64,000 bases of DNA from positions 248,001 to 312,000 of the forward strand of contig NZ_JBGQOM010000001.1 in NCBI RefSeq assembly GCF_052119645.1. Reading direction: 5' to 3'. Both the position numbers and the translations under genes were made by a program. This stretch comes from Paraglaciecola sp030730205 (GTDB lineage Bacteria; Pseudomonadota; Gammaproteobacteria; Enterobacterales; Alteromonadaceae). Below the pieces are notes generated by a model. It did no database searches, was not told the origin of the DNA, and saw nothing but the letters and a program-made list of their open reading frames with translations. Of this stretch, positions 9,227-18,257 are shown piece by piece (within the stretch, counting starts at the first letter, position 1; every line of letters begins with the position of its first letter).

Positions 9227-10135
9227 TTAATAGGGAATAAACTCTTCTTCGTCTCCCTCTACTTTGGCAAATTTGCCTTCACGCCAATCTTGTTTTGCTT
9301 GTTCGATACGCGCTTTGCGGCTTGAGATAAAATTCCACTCAACGTAGCGTTTACCGACATTTTCACCACCAATAATCGCTAACCTTGTATCAGTGCTGGC
9401 TTCAATACTCACTAAGGTATCAGGTGATAACACGACCATCGAATGTTCAACGATGTGGCTACCCGCTACAGTGAGACTTCCTTGTACGACATAAATGGCA
9501 CGTTCTTGGGCCTCAGGCATCTCAAGTGTTTGCCCCGAAGTCATGAATGCCTCAACATATAGGGTAGAAGCATAAGTCAATACGGGTGAAGTCAGCCCAT
9601 ACGCTGAACCCATTAAAATCCTAACTGCAACGCCATTTACGTAAGTCACAGGGATGGTATTTGCAGGATAGTGATAAAATGCAGGATCAATTTCTTCGTC
9701 TTTTTCAGGAAGAGCTAACCATAGTTGCAAACCATGTAATTTGTGTTCGCTTTTATTGACGTCTTCCCGTTCACGCTCTGAATGCACTATCCCTTTACCT
9801 GCGACCATCAAGTTAATGTCCCCAGGATTGATAGTGGCATAGCTACCTAGCGAATCTCGATGCAGGATTTCTCCTTCAAACAAATAACTTACTGTCGCCA
9901 AATTAATGTGCGGATGAGGCCTAACGTTTACCCCTGAGCCAGCGGGAAAGGTTGTGGGACCAAAATGGTCGAAAAATATCCACGGTCCCACCAACTTGCG
10001 TTTAGCTGAAGGCAAAGTACGCCTGACCACAAATTCGCCCAAGTCTTTTTCATTGGGCGCGATTACAAGTGCAATGGCGTTATTTGCCGTGTTTTGTGTA
10101 TCGCACTCTGCGCTGACCTTATTTTCAATACTCAT
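9227..10135 (-). CDS. Pirin family bicupin protein
   Basis: 302-residue pirin. The N-terminal cupin includes GPWIFFDHFGP and the metal-site histidines of VRPHPHINLATVSYLFEGEI. A second cupin follows at about residues 170-265. Bacterial pirins such as YhhW are metal-dependent quercetin 2,3-dioxygenases or redox-responsive regulators; the in vivo substrate is usually unknown. It is the first gene of a leftward pirin-OsmC-ABM set. The C-terminal part is lysine/glutamate rich (KQDWREGKFAKVEGDEEEF), as is common in this family. Confidence 0.9.
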   Translation of the reverse strand: MSIENKVSAECDTQNTANNAIALVIAPNEKDLGEFVVRRTLPSAKRKLVGPWIFFDHFGPTTFPAGSGVNVRPHPHINLATVSYLFEGEILHRDSLGSYATINPGDINLMVAGKGIVHSEREREDVNKSEHKLHGLQLWLALPEKDEEIDPAFYHYPANTIPVTYVNGVAVRILMGSAYGLTSPVLTYASTLYVEAFMTSGQTLEMPEAQERAIYVVQGSLTVAGSHIVEHSMVVLSPDTLVSIEASTDTRLAIIGGENVGKRYVEWNFISSRKARIEQAKQDWREGKFAKVEGDEEEFIPY

Positions 10136-10294
10136 CGTTGCTACCCACAGTCATGTTTCAACGCAGTGTAGTTCTCAAAAGCATGAATAAAAAATCGAAT
10201 AAATAGGGTTTACGTTTCGAAAGACTCGAACGGTAGGGCTGACACTCAGCAAACACCGCACTCAAACTGGGCGGCGCTGCTTGGGTATATTGCT

Positions 10295-12559
10295 TTAAAA
10301 CTGCGACTTGTCGACCATTTTAAGCCAAACTGGGTTAGAAAACGCCTTATGGCCTTTTTTATCTTCCACCACCATGCTTAGCCAACCTGACTGCGGTGGC
10401 ACGACAAAACTAACACTGGCTTTCATCCCCGCTAAGCGCTGCTCTTTGATAAGCCCGTCTTTTCCTATTAATTTAACCGAGCTTAATCCGCTCACTGCCA
10501 CCAAATCAAACTGAACAGTTTGTGGCTGATTCTCAGCGAGCGTTAGTGTGTCGCCAAACATCAGGTTTTTAGGGTAAATGATTGGACCAAATGACACATA
10601 AGAACGGCCATTTTTCATGGCTTGAGCAAATGCGTCTGCGTTGGGTTTGTTGCCTGTGTAGACAAACATACGGACATGGCCACTGCTCTCATTTAACACA
10701 TCATGGGTGTCGGTACCTGCAGTGTAATAATAGGGTAAACCTGCAGACCAGAGCTGACGGGCTTTATTAATAGCGTGGGTGTAATCCACTTCTGAATTTA
10801 TTTCAATTAAATCGATGTTGGGATGAAAGCCACCAGGCACCGTATTCTGCTGCAAACTACTGAAATACCCATAAGGTATGTAGGGGTGATTAGTTGCCAC
10901 CACCGACGCTCCCATGCGCTGCGCATCCTCAAGAATATCTCTAATGCTATCCACACCGGGATCAACAGATAAGCTCAGGCCTTTTTTAATAGGAAAGGCG
11001 TTAAAATGCCCCCAAGAAGGCGAGATCTCTATAGACGGAATAAATGGCACATCACGTTGGTCTGATAAAGCTTGAATCGCGGCGTGATTACTTGTTGAGT
11101 CATGATCACTGACAAAGGTGACAGACAGACCCGCAGCAAGTTGCGAACGTACTAACATTTCTGGCGAGCTTGACCCTTCAAGAACATCAGCATGATGATG
11201 CAAATCGCCTGAATACCACCCCTGTTGGATTGGGTACGTGTTAACGGGAATTTCAGCAAGTAAACCCGTGGTTTTATTGGCAACAATATTGGCATCAAGC
11301 ACGATGGCTGGCGCGGTAAAGTCGCCACCAGCAGAAACACTTAACTGATATTGCCCAGGCGCCAACGTAAACTGAGCTAGGCCAACAGGATTTAACTGAG
11401 TAAAAAAGGTTTTTGCCCCTAAAAATTCCACGAGGGGTTTATTGCCCTTTTCGATTTGAATTTTTGCATCTAAGGCCGTCCTTGTTTGAGCGTCAAGCAC
11501 CTGAATACTCACCGCACCTGGGGCGAACAAATCATTAAATGACAATGAGGCGGTTTCATTGGCGTAGACACGAACTTTATGTTTAGCGCTGTTAGAATAG
11601 CCCTTGGCGGTTGCGTAAACCTCGTAATCACCTACCGGTAAATCAAGGGCATATTGCCCCTTTTTACCCATCACCCACACGTAGGGCAAACCCGCTTTCA
11701 GCACCACCACGGTTGGCTCTGAAACAGACTTACCTTCTTTGGTGTGCACTGTGCCCAGCAAGTTACCCGCCGGGAGATGTTTACGTTGTATTTCAGCCTT
11801 AACGACAGGTGCAATATCACCGCTGGGCAATACTTGATATTCCCCTTCAAAAACCGTGGACTGTGACTTTTTCAGACTGTGTTGCTGGTAAAGATCACGA
11901 GATTTGTAGCGAACTTGACTCATATAGGGTGCATGTAAAGCAATCGCCCAATCTGCGTCATACCCCACAAAACGGTCTGTGATAGGGTTATCAATGACTT
12001 GGCCTTCTTCACTAAAACCTGGCACCGCAAACTTATAACCACCGTCGGGCCACAAGGTAAAACCAGACAATAAATCTGTGGCTTCTTCCCCTTGATTTGT
12101 CATGGTTGTAGTAACCCGAATGCGATCTGAGCCAGCAGCTAGGCGATAAATCGTCGTTATCAGCATTTCACCAAAATCACGAGTCAGCTTTACCACCGCT
12201 TCTTCTTCCGTATCGTTAATGATATCAAGCAGTTGATAAGTATTAGGCCAGCTCGACCAGTTGTTAGGAATAAAATCAGCAAAGGCAACCCGGTCTTCGT
12301 TCAGCGAGCCGTCAGGGTTAACGTTGGTCATATCAACAATGCATCCGCGGGCCACGCCCCAAGGCGGCGCAGAGCCAATGGCTAACGAGAAGGCCAACTT
12401 GTCGTTTTTAATGGTGATATCGTTATCAGACTTCGCATTACCGCCAGGGATCGGAGTTTTACCTTGCACGATAGACACACTAGCGAGGGCTGCTTTTGTG
12501 CCACTTAAGGCTAAGACAAAAACGCTCATAAACAAGCAGAAGTAGTAGGGTTTAAACAT
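10295..12559 (-). CDS. Exported CehA/McbA-type PHP metallohydrolase
   Basis: 754 residues with a signal peptide (about 1-27). The N-terminal half is beta-rich and contains carboxypeptidase-regulatory-like Ig folds (VWVMGKKGQYALDLPVGDYEVYA and similar). From about residue 450 a PHP phosphoesterase domain appears: GDLHHHADVLEGSSSPE, FVSDHDSTSNH, ATNHPYIP and YTAGTDTHD provide the metal-binding His/Asp residues. CehA-type enzymes hydrolyse phospho- or carbamate esters outside the cytoplasm; the substrate here is unknown. The next gene upstream encodes an exported adenosine deaminase, so periplasmic nucleotide or nucleoside breakdown is possible. Weak Shine-Dalgarno TTAGGT before the ATG. Confidence 0.85.
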   Translation of the reverse strand: MFKPYYFCLFMSVFVLALSGTKAALASVSIVQGKTPIPGGNAKSDNDITIKNDKLAFSLAIGSAPPWGVARGCIVDMTNVNPDGSLNEDRVAFADFIPNNWSSWPNTYQLLDIINDTEEEAVVKLTRDFGEMLITTIYRLAAGSDRIRVTTTMTNQGEEATDLLSGFTLWPDGGYKFAVPGFSEEGQVIDNPITDRFVGYDADWAIALHAPYMSQVRYKSRDLYQQHSLKKSQSTVFEGEYQVLPSGDIAPVVKAEIQRKHLPAGNLLGTVHTKEGKSVSEPTVVVLKAGLPYVWVMGKKGQYALDLPVGDYEVYATAKGYSNSAKHKVRVYANETASLSFNDLFAPGAVSIQVLDAQTRTALDAKIQIEKGNKPLVEFLGAKTFFTQLNPVGLAQFTLAPGQYQLSVSAGGDFTAPAIVLDANIVANKTTGLLAEIPVNTYPIQQGWYSGDLHHHADVLEGSSSPEMLVRSQLAAGLSVTFVSDHDSTSNHAAIQALSDQRDVPFIPSIEISPSWGHFNAFPIKKGLSLSVDPGVDSIRDILEDAQRMGASVVATNHPYIPYGYFSSLQQNTVPGGFHPNIDLIEINSEVDYTHAINKARQLWSAGLPYYYTAGTDTHDVLNESSGHVRMFVYTGNKPNADAFAQAMKNGRSYVSFGPIIYPKNLMFGDTLTLAENQPQTVQFDLVAVSGLSSVKLIGKDGLIKEQRLAGMKASVSFVVPPQSGWLSMVVEDKKGHKAFSNPVWLKMVDKSQF

Positions 12560-12761
12560 GAAAATTACCTAAGATATGATGAAATTACGCTGAGCAGCCT
12601 ACAGAGGGTAAACGCTGTGCTAACGCTTATCAATGGCTACAGGGCTGTTGAGTATTGAAAACAGCCGATTAAACGTGTGTAAAAAACAGAATGATGACTG
12701 CATTTAGTCAGCATTAAACGCAGTCACATAAACAGCTAACAGGCCAATAATGCGATTGGCT

Positions 12762-14210
12762 TTAGCGCTTACACAAAGCATAACGCTGACAAATAAAACC
12801 CCGTTTTTCAGCCTTAGTGGCTTTTAACAGTGACATACCTTGGTGTTTGAAGTCTTTGACAAATTTGTCAACTCTCGCCTCGTACTGCCCTAACAATCGC
12901 TGCTTAGTGGCTTCATCCACAAAACTGTATTTCAGCGAGTTTTCTCCCAGTTTTACGAGCTCTTGCCATGACAAATTAAATTCTTTAACGGCGATAAAGT
13001 ATTCATCGGTCATGGTGGAATCCCACATACCTCTGTCGTCGGTTGATAAGGCAACGGGAATACCCGTGCGTAAGTATTCAGGAAAAGGATGCTGTTGGTA
13101 GTCATCAACGTATTCGAGCAATAAATTACTGACTAAATTAATTTCAACTAGCGCTTGACCATTGCGCATCAATAACAAGGTTTGCGGATCATCAATTAAG
13201 TTAAGCCCGTGCCCAATGCGCGTCGCACCCAGCAGTAAGGTATCGCGCACATGAAAATTGGGTTCGTCGACTTCACCCGCATGGATCGACAAATCAATAG
13301 CCGGCAAGCTTGAGCGAAGTTTACGCAAAGTAGGCAAAAAACGCAGCGGATAGCCTTTGTCGTTATCTTCACGGCCCGCCATATTAATGCCCACGTATAG
13401 GTCGCGATGCTTGTCTACAAATCGATAAATCCATTCTAACTGCTGCTCGGCATCCGGCGTAAAACGTAACAATGTGTATTGTAGGCGGGCGGTAACCCCA
13501 GAACTTCTCGCATCTTTTTGCGTTAAGCGTTTGCGGTAAATATCTACCACTTGTTCGGCAGAAAACGAAGTGCCGTCGGCGCGTAGCATATTACGCGCAC
13601 CAATTTGGGTTTCAAGATACACCACGTTTTCTTGACCCAAAGCTTGCATGTTTTTAACTAACATCTCGGCTTGAATATAAGGGTTGAACATTAACTCATT
13701 CAAACGGGGCCAATGTTTTTCAAAAAATTCGTTACGCCCTTCGTTCGACTTATCTAATCGTATGCTATTTAGCCAACCTTGTTTTTCAGACGCGCTCAGG
13801 TCACTGAGTAATTTGTATTGGGATTGCTCGCACTCACTCAGTTGTTGATAGTGGCTGTGCTGGATATTGCGAAAAGCCAAAAAATCGCCGATAGACACGT
13901 ATTCAGAGCTATTGTCACTTTGGCACGAGTGAGCAAAAAGTTGCGTATAATAGCGATAACCGCCGTTGCGTTTTGGCTCACTCGCCAATTCAAACCACCA
14001 TTCACTAAAATTTGAACCGCCCAAGTGATGATGTAAATCGCCGCCTTTTGGCAACAAATATAAAAAGTTGTATAGCTGCTCTGAGGTAGCCTGTTGTTTG
14101 AACGTTTCAAACCACAGCGCCGGAATAGGCTGGCTAGCCTGCACTAATCCACTGAACACTACGCAACTCATCAGCATCAAGCCATGTAATTTTTTAACTA
14201 TTTTTTTCAT
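12762..14210 (-). CDS. Exported adenosine deaminase family protein
   Basis: 482 residues, longer than cytoplasmic Add (about 330), with a signal peptide (about 1-25, SCVVFSGLVQAS). Zinc-site motifs are present in order: GDLHHHLGG (about residue 58), HAGE with the catalytic glutamate (about 306), RIGHGLNL and STDDRGMW (about 388). These match the ADGF/secreted adenosine deaminase branch, which turns adenosine into inosine outside the cytoplasm for purine scavenging. Start chosen at an ATG with CTAGGTAAATACA upstream. It shares direction with the CehA-like gene about 200 bp downstream. Confidence 0.88.
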   Translation of the reverse strand: MKKIVKKLHGLMLMSCVVFSGLVQASQPIPALWFETFKQQATSEQLYNFLYLLPKGGDLHHHLGGSNFSEWWFELASEPKRNGGYRYYTQLFAHSCQSDNSSEYVSIGDFLAFRNIQHSHYQQLSECEQSQYKLLSDLSASEKQGWLNSIRLDKSNEGRNEFFEKHWPRLNELMFNPYIQAEMLVKNMQALGQENVVYLETQIGARNMLRADGTSFSAEQVVDIYRKRLTQKDARSSGVTARLQYTLLRFTPDAEQQLEWIYRFVDKHRDLYVGINMAGREDNDKGYPLRFLPTLRKLRSSLPAIDLSIHAGEVDEPNFHVRDTLLLGATRIGHGLNLIDDPQTLLLMRNGQALVEINLVSNLLLEYVDDYQQHPFPEYLRTGIPVALSTDDRGMWDSTMTDEYFIAVKEFNLSWQELVKLGENSLKYSFVDEATKQRLLGQYEARVDKFVKDFKHQGMSLLKATKAEKRGFICQRYALCKR

Positions 14211-14261
14211 TGTATTTACCTAGGCTTTGTTATTTGTACTTTTATTAAAGATGTACTGGTT

Positions 14262-14765
14262 TTACTCACTTTCTAAACGTAGCACGTCCCATCCCCATTC
14301 TGATGTAGGTAAAGCAAGGTGATGGGCAAATTGCTGGTATTCTCGTTTACCGAGAGCGTGTACTACCGTTTTAAATTGCGCTTTTGCTTTTATGGCGCGT
14401 ACCTGTAACAGGTCTAAACGTTTTTCAGCATTATCATCAAATAGCTTATCCCTAATGCTGGCGATTTTTTCACTTGCCAGATAAAAATCTATCACGTATT
14501 CAATCAATCTAAGGTAAACCGACAGAATGCGTTTATTTTTGATGGGCAGGGCTAAACCAAATTTTTCTACTTCAGCCACAAATACCAGTTGGCTATAGTC
14601 TTGTGCTATCAGGCTGAGGTTTTGTATTGCAATGCAGAATTGTTTTAGCAAATTCACGTAGGCCTGAGGCACCACGTGATTAGTCGCTTGCAACTTACCA
14701 CTGTAATCAGCCAATTCAGTACAAACCATATCAAGAGAAACCAATTGGCGAGTCAGCGTTAACAT
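14262..14765 (-). CDS. Hypothetical all-helical protein
   Basis: 167 residues, not recognised. No signal peptide or membrane helix; the sequence is leucine-rich and probably an all-helical bundle, with a charged central stretch (SEKIASIRDKLFDDNAEKR) and a conserved-looking SEWGWDVLRLESE tail. The start has a strong site (CAGGAAGTAA). It is 51 bp upstream of the adenosine deaminase gene in the same direction and may be cotranscribed. No function is proposed. Confidence 0.7.
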   Translation of the reverse strand: MLTLTRQLVSLDMVCTELADYSGKLQATNHVVPQAYVNLLKQFCIAIQNLSLIAQDYSQLVFVAEVEKFGLALPIKNKRILSVYLRLIEYVIDFYLASEKIASIRDKLFDDNAEKRLDLLQVRAIKAKAQFKTVVHALGKREYQQFAHHLALPTSEWGWDVLRLESE

Positions 14766-15105
14766 TTACTTCCTGATAATTAAGACAAAAAAACGAACTG
14801 GCCTTAGTGTGCCATAAACTCTCGGGCAAGGGATAACCATCACGTGAAGTTTATCCCCACAGCCAGCGAGAGTTGATCTGTCATGTCGATTACCCTTCCC
14901 AATTAAACGGCCGGGACACTTAGTAAGAATTCATCTATTTACTATGAAATTTTTACATGTCGCTCTGTAATCGTTCCCTAAGCACGATTATGCCACCCAT
15001 CTCAAATGCAAAATATATCCTTTAAAATCATGTATTTAGTTATTGGCACTGTTCTCGCATGAGTTATTTCGCAACAACACAGACATAAAATAACAGGAGA
15101 TATTT
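14766..15105. other. 340-bp divergent intergenic region
   Basis: Separates the leftward orphan/adenosine deaminase genes from the rightward BON gene, so it must hold promoters for both. It ends with the BON ribosome-binding site (ACAGGAGATATTT). I see no further gene or repeat. Confidence 0.5.
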
Positions 15106-15666
15106 ATGAAACGTTCAATTTGTTCTTTACTTGTAATAAGCGCATTGAGTGGTGTTACTTTGTCAGCAAACGCTAGTAACGACTGGGAAGCCGGAGCTAA
15201 AGATGCATGGATAGATGGCAAAGCCGAAACAACCCTTCTACTAAACGGTAACTTAAACTCTTTTGATATCAACACTGATGTTCAAAACGGTAAAGTCATC
15301 CTAACCGGTAAAGTGGAAAGCAAGGTTGATAAAGCCTTGGCTGAAGAATTGGTGGCCGACCTTGATGGCGTGACCAGTGTCGTTAACGAACTAACAGTAG
15401 TTAACGAAGACGAAGATAACGACAGCGAGATGATGGTTACTTTAAAAGACGCCAAAGTTGAAACGGTAGTTAAAACCAAGCTATTAATGGAATCTGAGGT
15501 AAGCGGTACCGACATCGAAGTTGAAGTGAATCAAGGCGTGGTTACATTAAGCGGAACGGTTGACTCAGACGCTGAGTTAGATTTGGCCGAAGCTATTGCC
15601 AAAAATACCACTGACGTAACTGAAGTGGTTAACAACTTAAAACTTGCTCCTTCAAAAGTATCTTAA
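15106..15666 (+). CDS. Periplasmic BON-domain protein (OsmY-like)
   Basis: 186 residues with a signal peptide cleaved near SANA-SN (about residue 24). Two BON domains follow (about residues 44-105 and 118-180), each with the expected pattern: DINTDVQNGKVILTGKVES and DIEVEVNQGVVTLSGTVDS, then a VxxVVNxL helix-strand end. BON domains bind phospholipid, and OsmY-type proteins are osmotic or stationary-phase periplasmic chaperones, so envelope protection is likely. Strong Shine-Dalgarno AACAGGAGAT. Monocistronic, followed by a hairpin terminator. Confidence 0.9.
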   Translation: MKRSICSLLVISALSGVTLSANASNDWEAGAKDAWIDGKAETTLLLNGNLNSFDINTDVQNGKVILTGKVESKVDKALAEELVADLDGVTSVVNELTVVNEDEDNDSEMMVTLKDAKVETVVKTKLLMESEVSGTDIEVEVNQGVVTLSGTVDSDAELDLAEAIAKNTTDVTEVVNNLKLAPSKVS

Positions 15667-15684
15667 TTTTGAAAGCAAAGCAGA

Positions 15685-15715
15685 CAGGGCGCAATGGCGC
15701 CCTGCCTACCTTTTC
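15685..15715 (+). terminator. Hairpin terminator after the BON gene
   Basis: 8-bp GC-rich stem 15685-15692 / 15697-15704 with an AATG loop, followed by CCTACCTTTTC. The U tract is short and delayed, so termination may be partial. Confidence 0.6.
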
Positions 15716-15790
15716 ATAGAAAAGTTTTAGCAATACCAGCATATTTAACCACGGTCCCGCGTGACCAATACCATCATAGTAGTACCTAAT

Positions 15791-15940
15791 ATGTTAAAAA
15801 AATATTTTACTAAGACCACCCGTAAATCGCCGCAAAAAAACCAAGTACCAGTCGTCCATTACAACTGGTTTGCCCGCTTTGAAAGCCAACCTAGCGACAA
15901 TCAAGGCAACATCACGAATCATCCACCTGCTACATCCTAA
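15791..15940 (+). CDS. Possible small protein, 49 residues
   Basis: An ATG at 15791 opens a 49-codon frame ending at TAA 15938-15940. The product starts basic (MLKKYFTKTTRKSPQKNQ) and continues into an aromatic segment (VVHYNWFARFESQPSD). It fills part of the otherwise empty stretch 15716-16096. There is no convincing Shine-Dalgarno and no recognisable family, so it may be chance. Longer overlapping frames in this stretch look less protein-like. Confidence 0.25.
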   Translation: MLKKYFTKTTRKSPQKNQVPVVHYNWFARFESQPSDNQGNITNHPPATS

Positions 15941-16096
15941 TGGTGTACGAGTATGGCTTAATTTATTAAATGACACTTTCAGTGAAAGATGCGCAAGTGG
16001 TGCCAAACAGGTTATTTCTAGGTATGAACACGTCTAACTTGGGTGAATTAACAAGTACTGCTCACTTGATCTCAAGCATCTTTGGCGAATTGCTGA

Positions 16097-16510
16097 TTAA
16101 TTGTGAGGTTTGTGACTGTTTTTCTTTGCCAATTTCCAACAGTAGTGACCAGCAGGAATGAGTAAAATTAATAGCAAGATGGCAAACAAGCCTTTCTCTG
16201 GATTGCCTGTTGAGAATCGATAAATAGTGCCAGCGAACACTCCTGCCCCGACTAAGGAAAATATACATATAATTGAAAAAGGCGACAGTAGGTTGCCACC
16301 CTGTTTCTCATCCCTAAAAATGGCTCGATAACTCAATTTGCCAAACCATGCTACAAGTAGGGCAATGATTGAGCAAAAAAGTACTATTTCGAGTGAAATA
16401 CCTCCTTTCCACAAGACGAATCCAATGAGTGACAAAAAAGCTAAGCAGATAGCTGAGGTCACTAAAGCAAACCCCGCTCGGTAAAAGCGACTCACGTCTA
16501 GTTCGAACAT
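16097..16510 (-). CDS. Hypothetical four-helix membrane protein
   Basis: 137 residues, no recognised family. Four hydrophobic helices can be drawn (about 12-35, 40-60, 78-98 and 108-125) with a basic C-terminal tail (KLAKKNSHKPHN), so an inner-membrane protein with both ends inside is likely. The ATG is preceded by ACAGGAATTAGT, a reasonable site. It stands alone in a gene-poor stretch between the BON gene and the SulP operon. Confidence 0.65.
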   Translation of the reverse strand: MFELDVSRFYRAGFALVTSAICLAFLSLIGFVLWKGGISLEIVLFCSIIALLVAWFGKLSYRAIFRDEKQGGNLLSPFSIICIFSLVGAGVFAGTIYRFSTGNPEKGLFAILLLILLIPAGHYCWKLAKKNSHKPHN

Positions 16511-16849
16511 ACTAATTCCTGTTATTGACCCACGAGCATAGAGTGATGAGAAGGTGCTGCGGCGGAAAAAGTATGGTCAGCTCTGTTCATCGAAAAATGG
16601 ATAACCTTCGGATACCACCGGGGCTACGTTCGCCATTTCAACCGACGACAATACTGCCTCATTTGATGCGTTAACTCAATTTATTGAAAAAAAAGATGAA
16701 CTGAAAATGGGTTGAAAGAGGGTCAGGGAAACACATGTTTTGCTTAACTGGGGGAGTTATACCAACGCTCTTTTAGAGGGTGATAATAGCTTGCTAAAAT
16801 GTGCAGCGAAGCGAAACTGATAGCAGTCCCGCTTTAAATTCTTGTTAGG
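16511..16849. other. 339-bp stretch with a possible degraded coding remnant
   Basis: In the + frame, bases about 16610-16714 encode about 35 residues (SDTTGATFAISTDDNTASF, then a charged helix) ending at a stop, with an upstream in-frame stop and no start. This may be the 3' remnant of a lost gene. The left boundary of the cassette-like unit described below also falls here. No intact gene seen. Confidence 0.3.
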
Positions 16850-16854
16850 TTAAC
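16844..16854. repeat. 11-bp inverted repeat, left copy (attC-core-like)
   Basis: GTTAGGTTAAC, perfectly inverted against 17136-17146; the two copies flank the small zinc-ribbon gene. Read on the minus strand it contains ACCTAAC, which fits the RYYYAAC core of integron attC sites. Only this match and position support the idea. Confidence 0.4.
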
Positions 16855-17122
16855 TTATCTTCTTTAAGCGCATAGATAACATGATTAAAAGCCCTGTTGT
16901 GATGCCTGTAGAAATTGAACCACTTAATCCATATGATATAAATAACGGCTTTAAAAATAAAAGTGACATTAAAAAAAAGGGAATGAACAATATTGCTGCA
17001 ATTTTTAAATTGAGAAAAGGTTTTACTCCTTTAGAGCAGTGTGGACAAAACTTAGTTTTACTAAAACCATTAACAGCCTTAGAAAATACACTTACTTTTT
17101 TTTCACAGTGTGGGCATTTCAT
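16850..17122 (-). CDS. Small zinc-ribbon membrane protein
   Basis: 90 residues. The N terminus holds two CxxC pairs (MKCPHCEKK and KFCPHCSKG, residues about 3-6 and 26-29), a treble-clef or zinc-ribbon unit that probably binds one zinc. Two hydrophobic helices follow (about 40-60 and 65-83) and the chain ends in basic residues. Strong site AAGGAAGTTAGG before the ATG. The gene sits almost exactly between two copies of an 11-bp inverted repeat, like a mobile integron cassette carrying one gene. Function unknown. Confidence 0.65.
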   Translation of the reverse strand: MKCPHCEKKVSVFSKAVNGFSKTKFCPHCSKGVKPFLNLKIAAILFIPFFLMSLLFLKPLFISYGLSGSISTGITTGLLIMLSMRLKKIS

Positions 17123-17135
17123 CCTAACTTCCTTT

Positions 17136-17146
17136 GTTAACCTAAC
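17136..17146. repeat. 11-bp inverted repeat, right copy (attC-core-like)
   Basis: GTTAACCTAAC, the inverse of 16844-16854. On the minus strand it reads GCGTTAGGTTAAC, which matches the GTTRRRY right core of attC sites just upstream of the zinc-ribbon gene, where a cassette junction would be expected. Confidence 0.4.
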
Positions 17147-17305
17147 GCTTTACATATAGCGGTTTTAGAAGCGCTTTTTCAGCGAGTAAAATTCCCACCA
17201 TGATGCACTTGTATGGATAATCTTTCCTTAAATTCATGCTTAATCCATTTCAGTTTTAAGTAAAGTGAGGCCCAAGCTTTCGCAGCAACTAAAGCCTTGT
17301 ATGTT

Positions 17306-17617
17306 TCATGTTAATACAACCATTTTTAATTGAGCGACTAGTTCCTTTAGTAAGAAAGTCGAATAACCTACACAAATAATATAGGGAAAAAATAGCACCA
17401 GTCCAAAAATATGTGACTCTTCTTTTTTCATATACCGGCTTGGAATAAAAAACTTTTTACCCACCACTTTTAAGCAAATTTTGTTGAAAACATAGAAGTA
17501 TGCGAAGAAAAACCATAGCAAGCTTACTAATGCACCTTCTGGCCGCAAGAAAGCAAAAATAATACAGCAACCTAACAATAGCCAATAAAAATGGGGATTT
17601 GGTTTAAATGGAATCAA
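17306..17617 (-). CDS. Hypothetical small membrane protein
   Basis: 103 residues, not recognised. Three hydrophobic helices can be drawn (about 10-24, 28-45 and 70-92), with a basic loop (KICLKVVGKKFFIPSRYMKKEE) between the second and third. The start is taken as TTG at 17617 because AGAGGTCAAGG lies directly upstream; no ATG gives a better fit. Same direction as the zinc-ribbon gene, about 180 bp away. Possibly another acquired gene. Confidence 0.5.
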   Translation of the reverse strand: MIPFKPNPHFYWLLLGCCIIFAFLRPEGALVSLLWFFFAYFYVFNKICLKVVGKKFFIPSRYMKKEESHIFGLVLFFPYIICVGYSTFLLKELVAQLKMVVLT

Positions 17618-18257
17618 CCTTGACCTCTAATATTTCCTTGAAACATAACAATTTATTAGTCGACTAATTGGGGTGATTAAACACGGCAATTGTCCTATTG
17701 TACATAGGCAAATTATTTATACTATCTTTACGTTTCTCTTTTAGAAGCCCTTTTTTATATTTGCGCAAAACTTAGCAGTCGAAATACCACATGTGTCGGT
17801 GTTCTACTCTTATTGAACGCCCCCAAGCGACAGTAAATCCATACACAATTTCACAAAGAAAATGACGGTCCAATACGAACGACTATGTTTCACTTTATGA
17901 TTTTGCAACAGGCGTCAAAATAGGGTTTTAAGGTTGGCCCTGTTGCCCCCATGTATGCGCTTGCCACCCAAATTGCGTCAAACATGGTTAACAAAGGTCA
18001 GTGATATTGTTTTGACCCTTCAATGCCTGTGCACAATCAAGTAAACTACGCGTCAAGTTGATTCATTAAAACCGTGATTTTGACATGCAATTACCACACT
18101 CCTTGTTTTGAGCTTGCAGTGTGTGTCGTCTTCATCCCGACTTGTTCACTGTGAACCTTGCTCGGTAAATTTTTAATTTGAATTTTATTACAGCCTCACG
18201 TTATATCAATCAGATACCGCGGTAGGCTCAACTATGTTGGATAAAACAAGGTAGATC
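17618..18257. other. 640-bp AT-rich intergenic region
   Basis: No coding frame with a plausible start and ribosome-binding site is visible on either strand. The last part must contain the promoter of the SulP operon, whose Shine-Dalgarno (CAAGGTAGATC) lies at its right edge. Confidence 0.5.

Noticed and set aside
12743..12760. Hairpin after the adenosine deaminase gene as terminator
   Set aside because: Only a 6-bp stem and no T run on the minus strand.
15794..16006. A 70-codon minus-strand frame after the BON gene
   Set aside because: No ribosome-binding site and low protein-likeness; it overlaps a more plausible small + strand frame.
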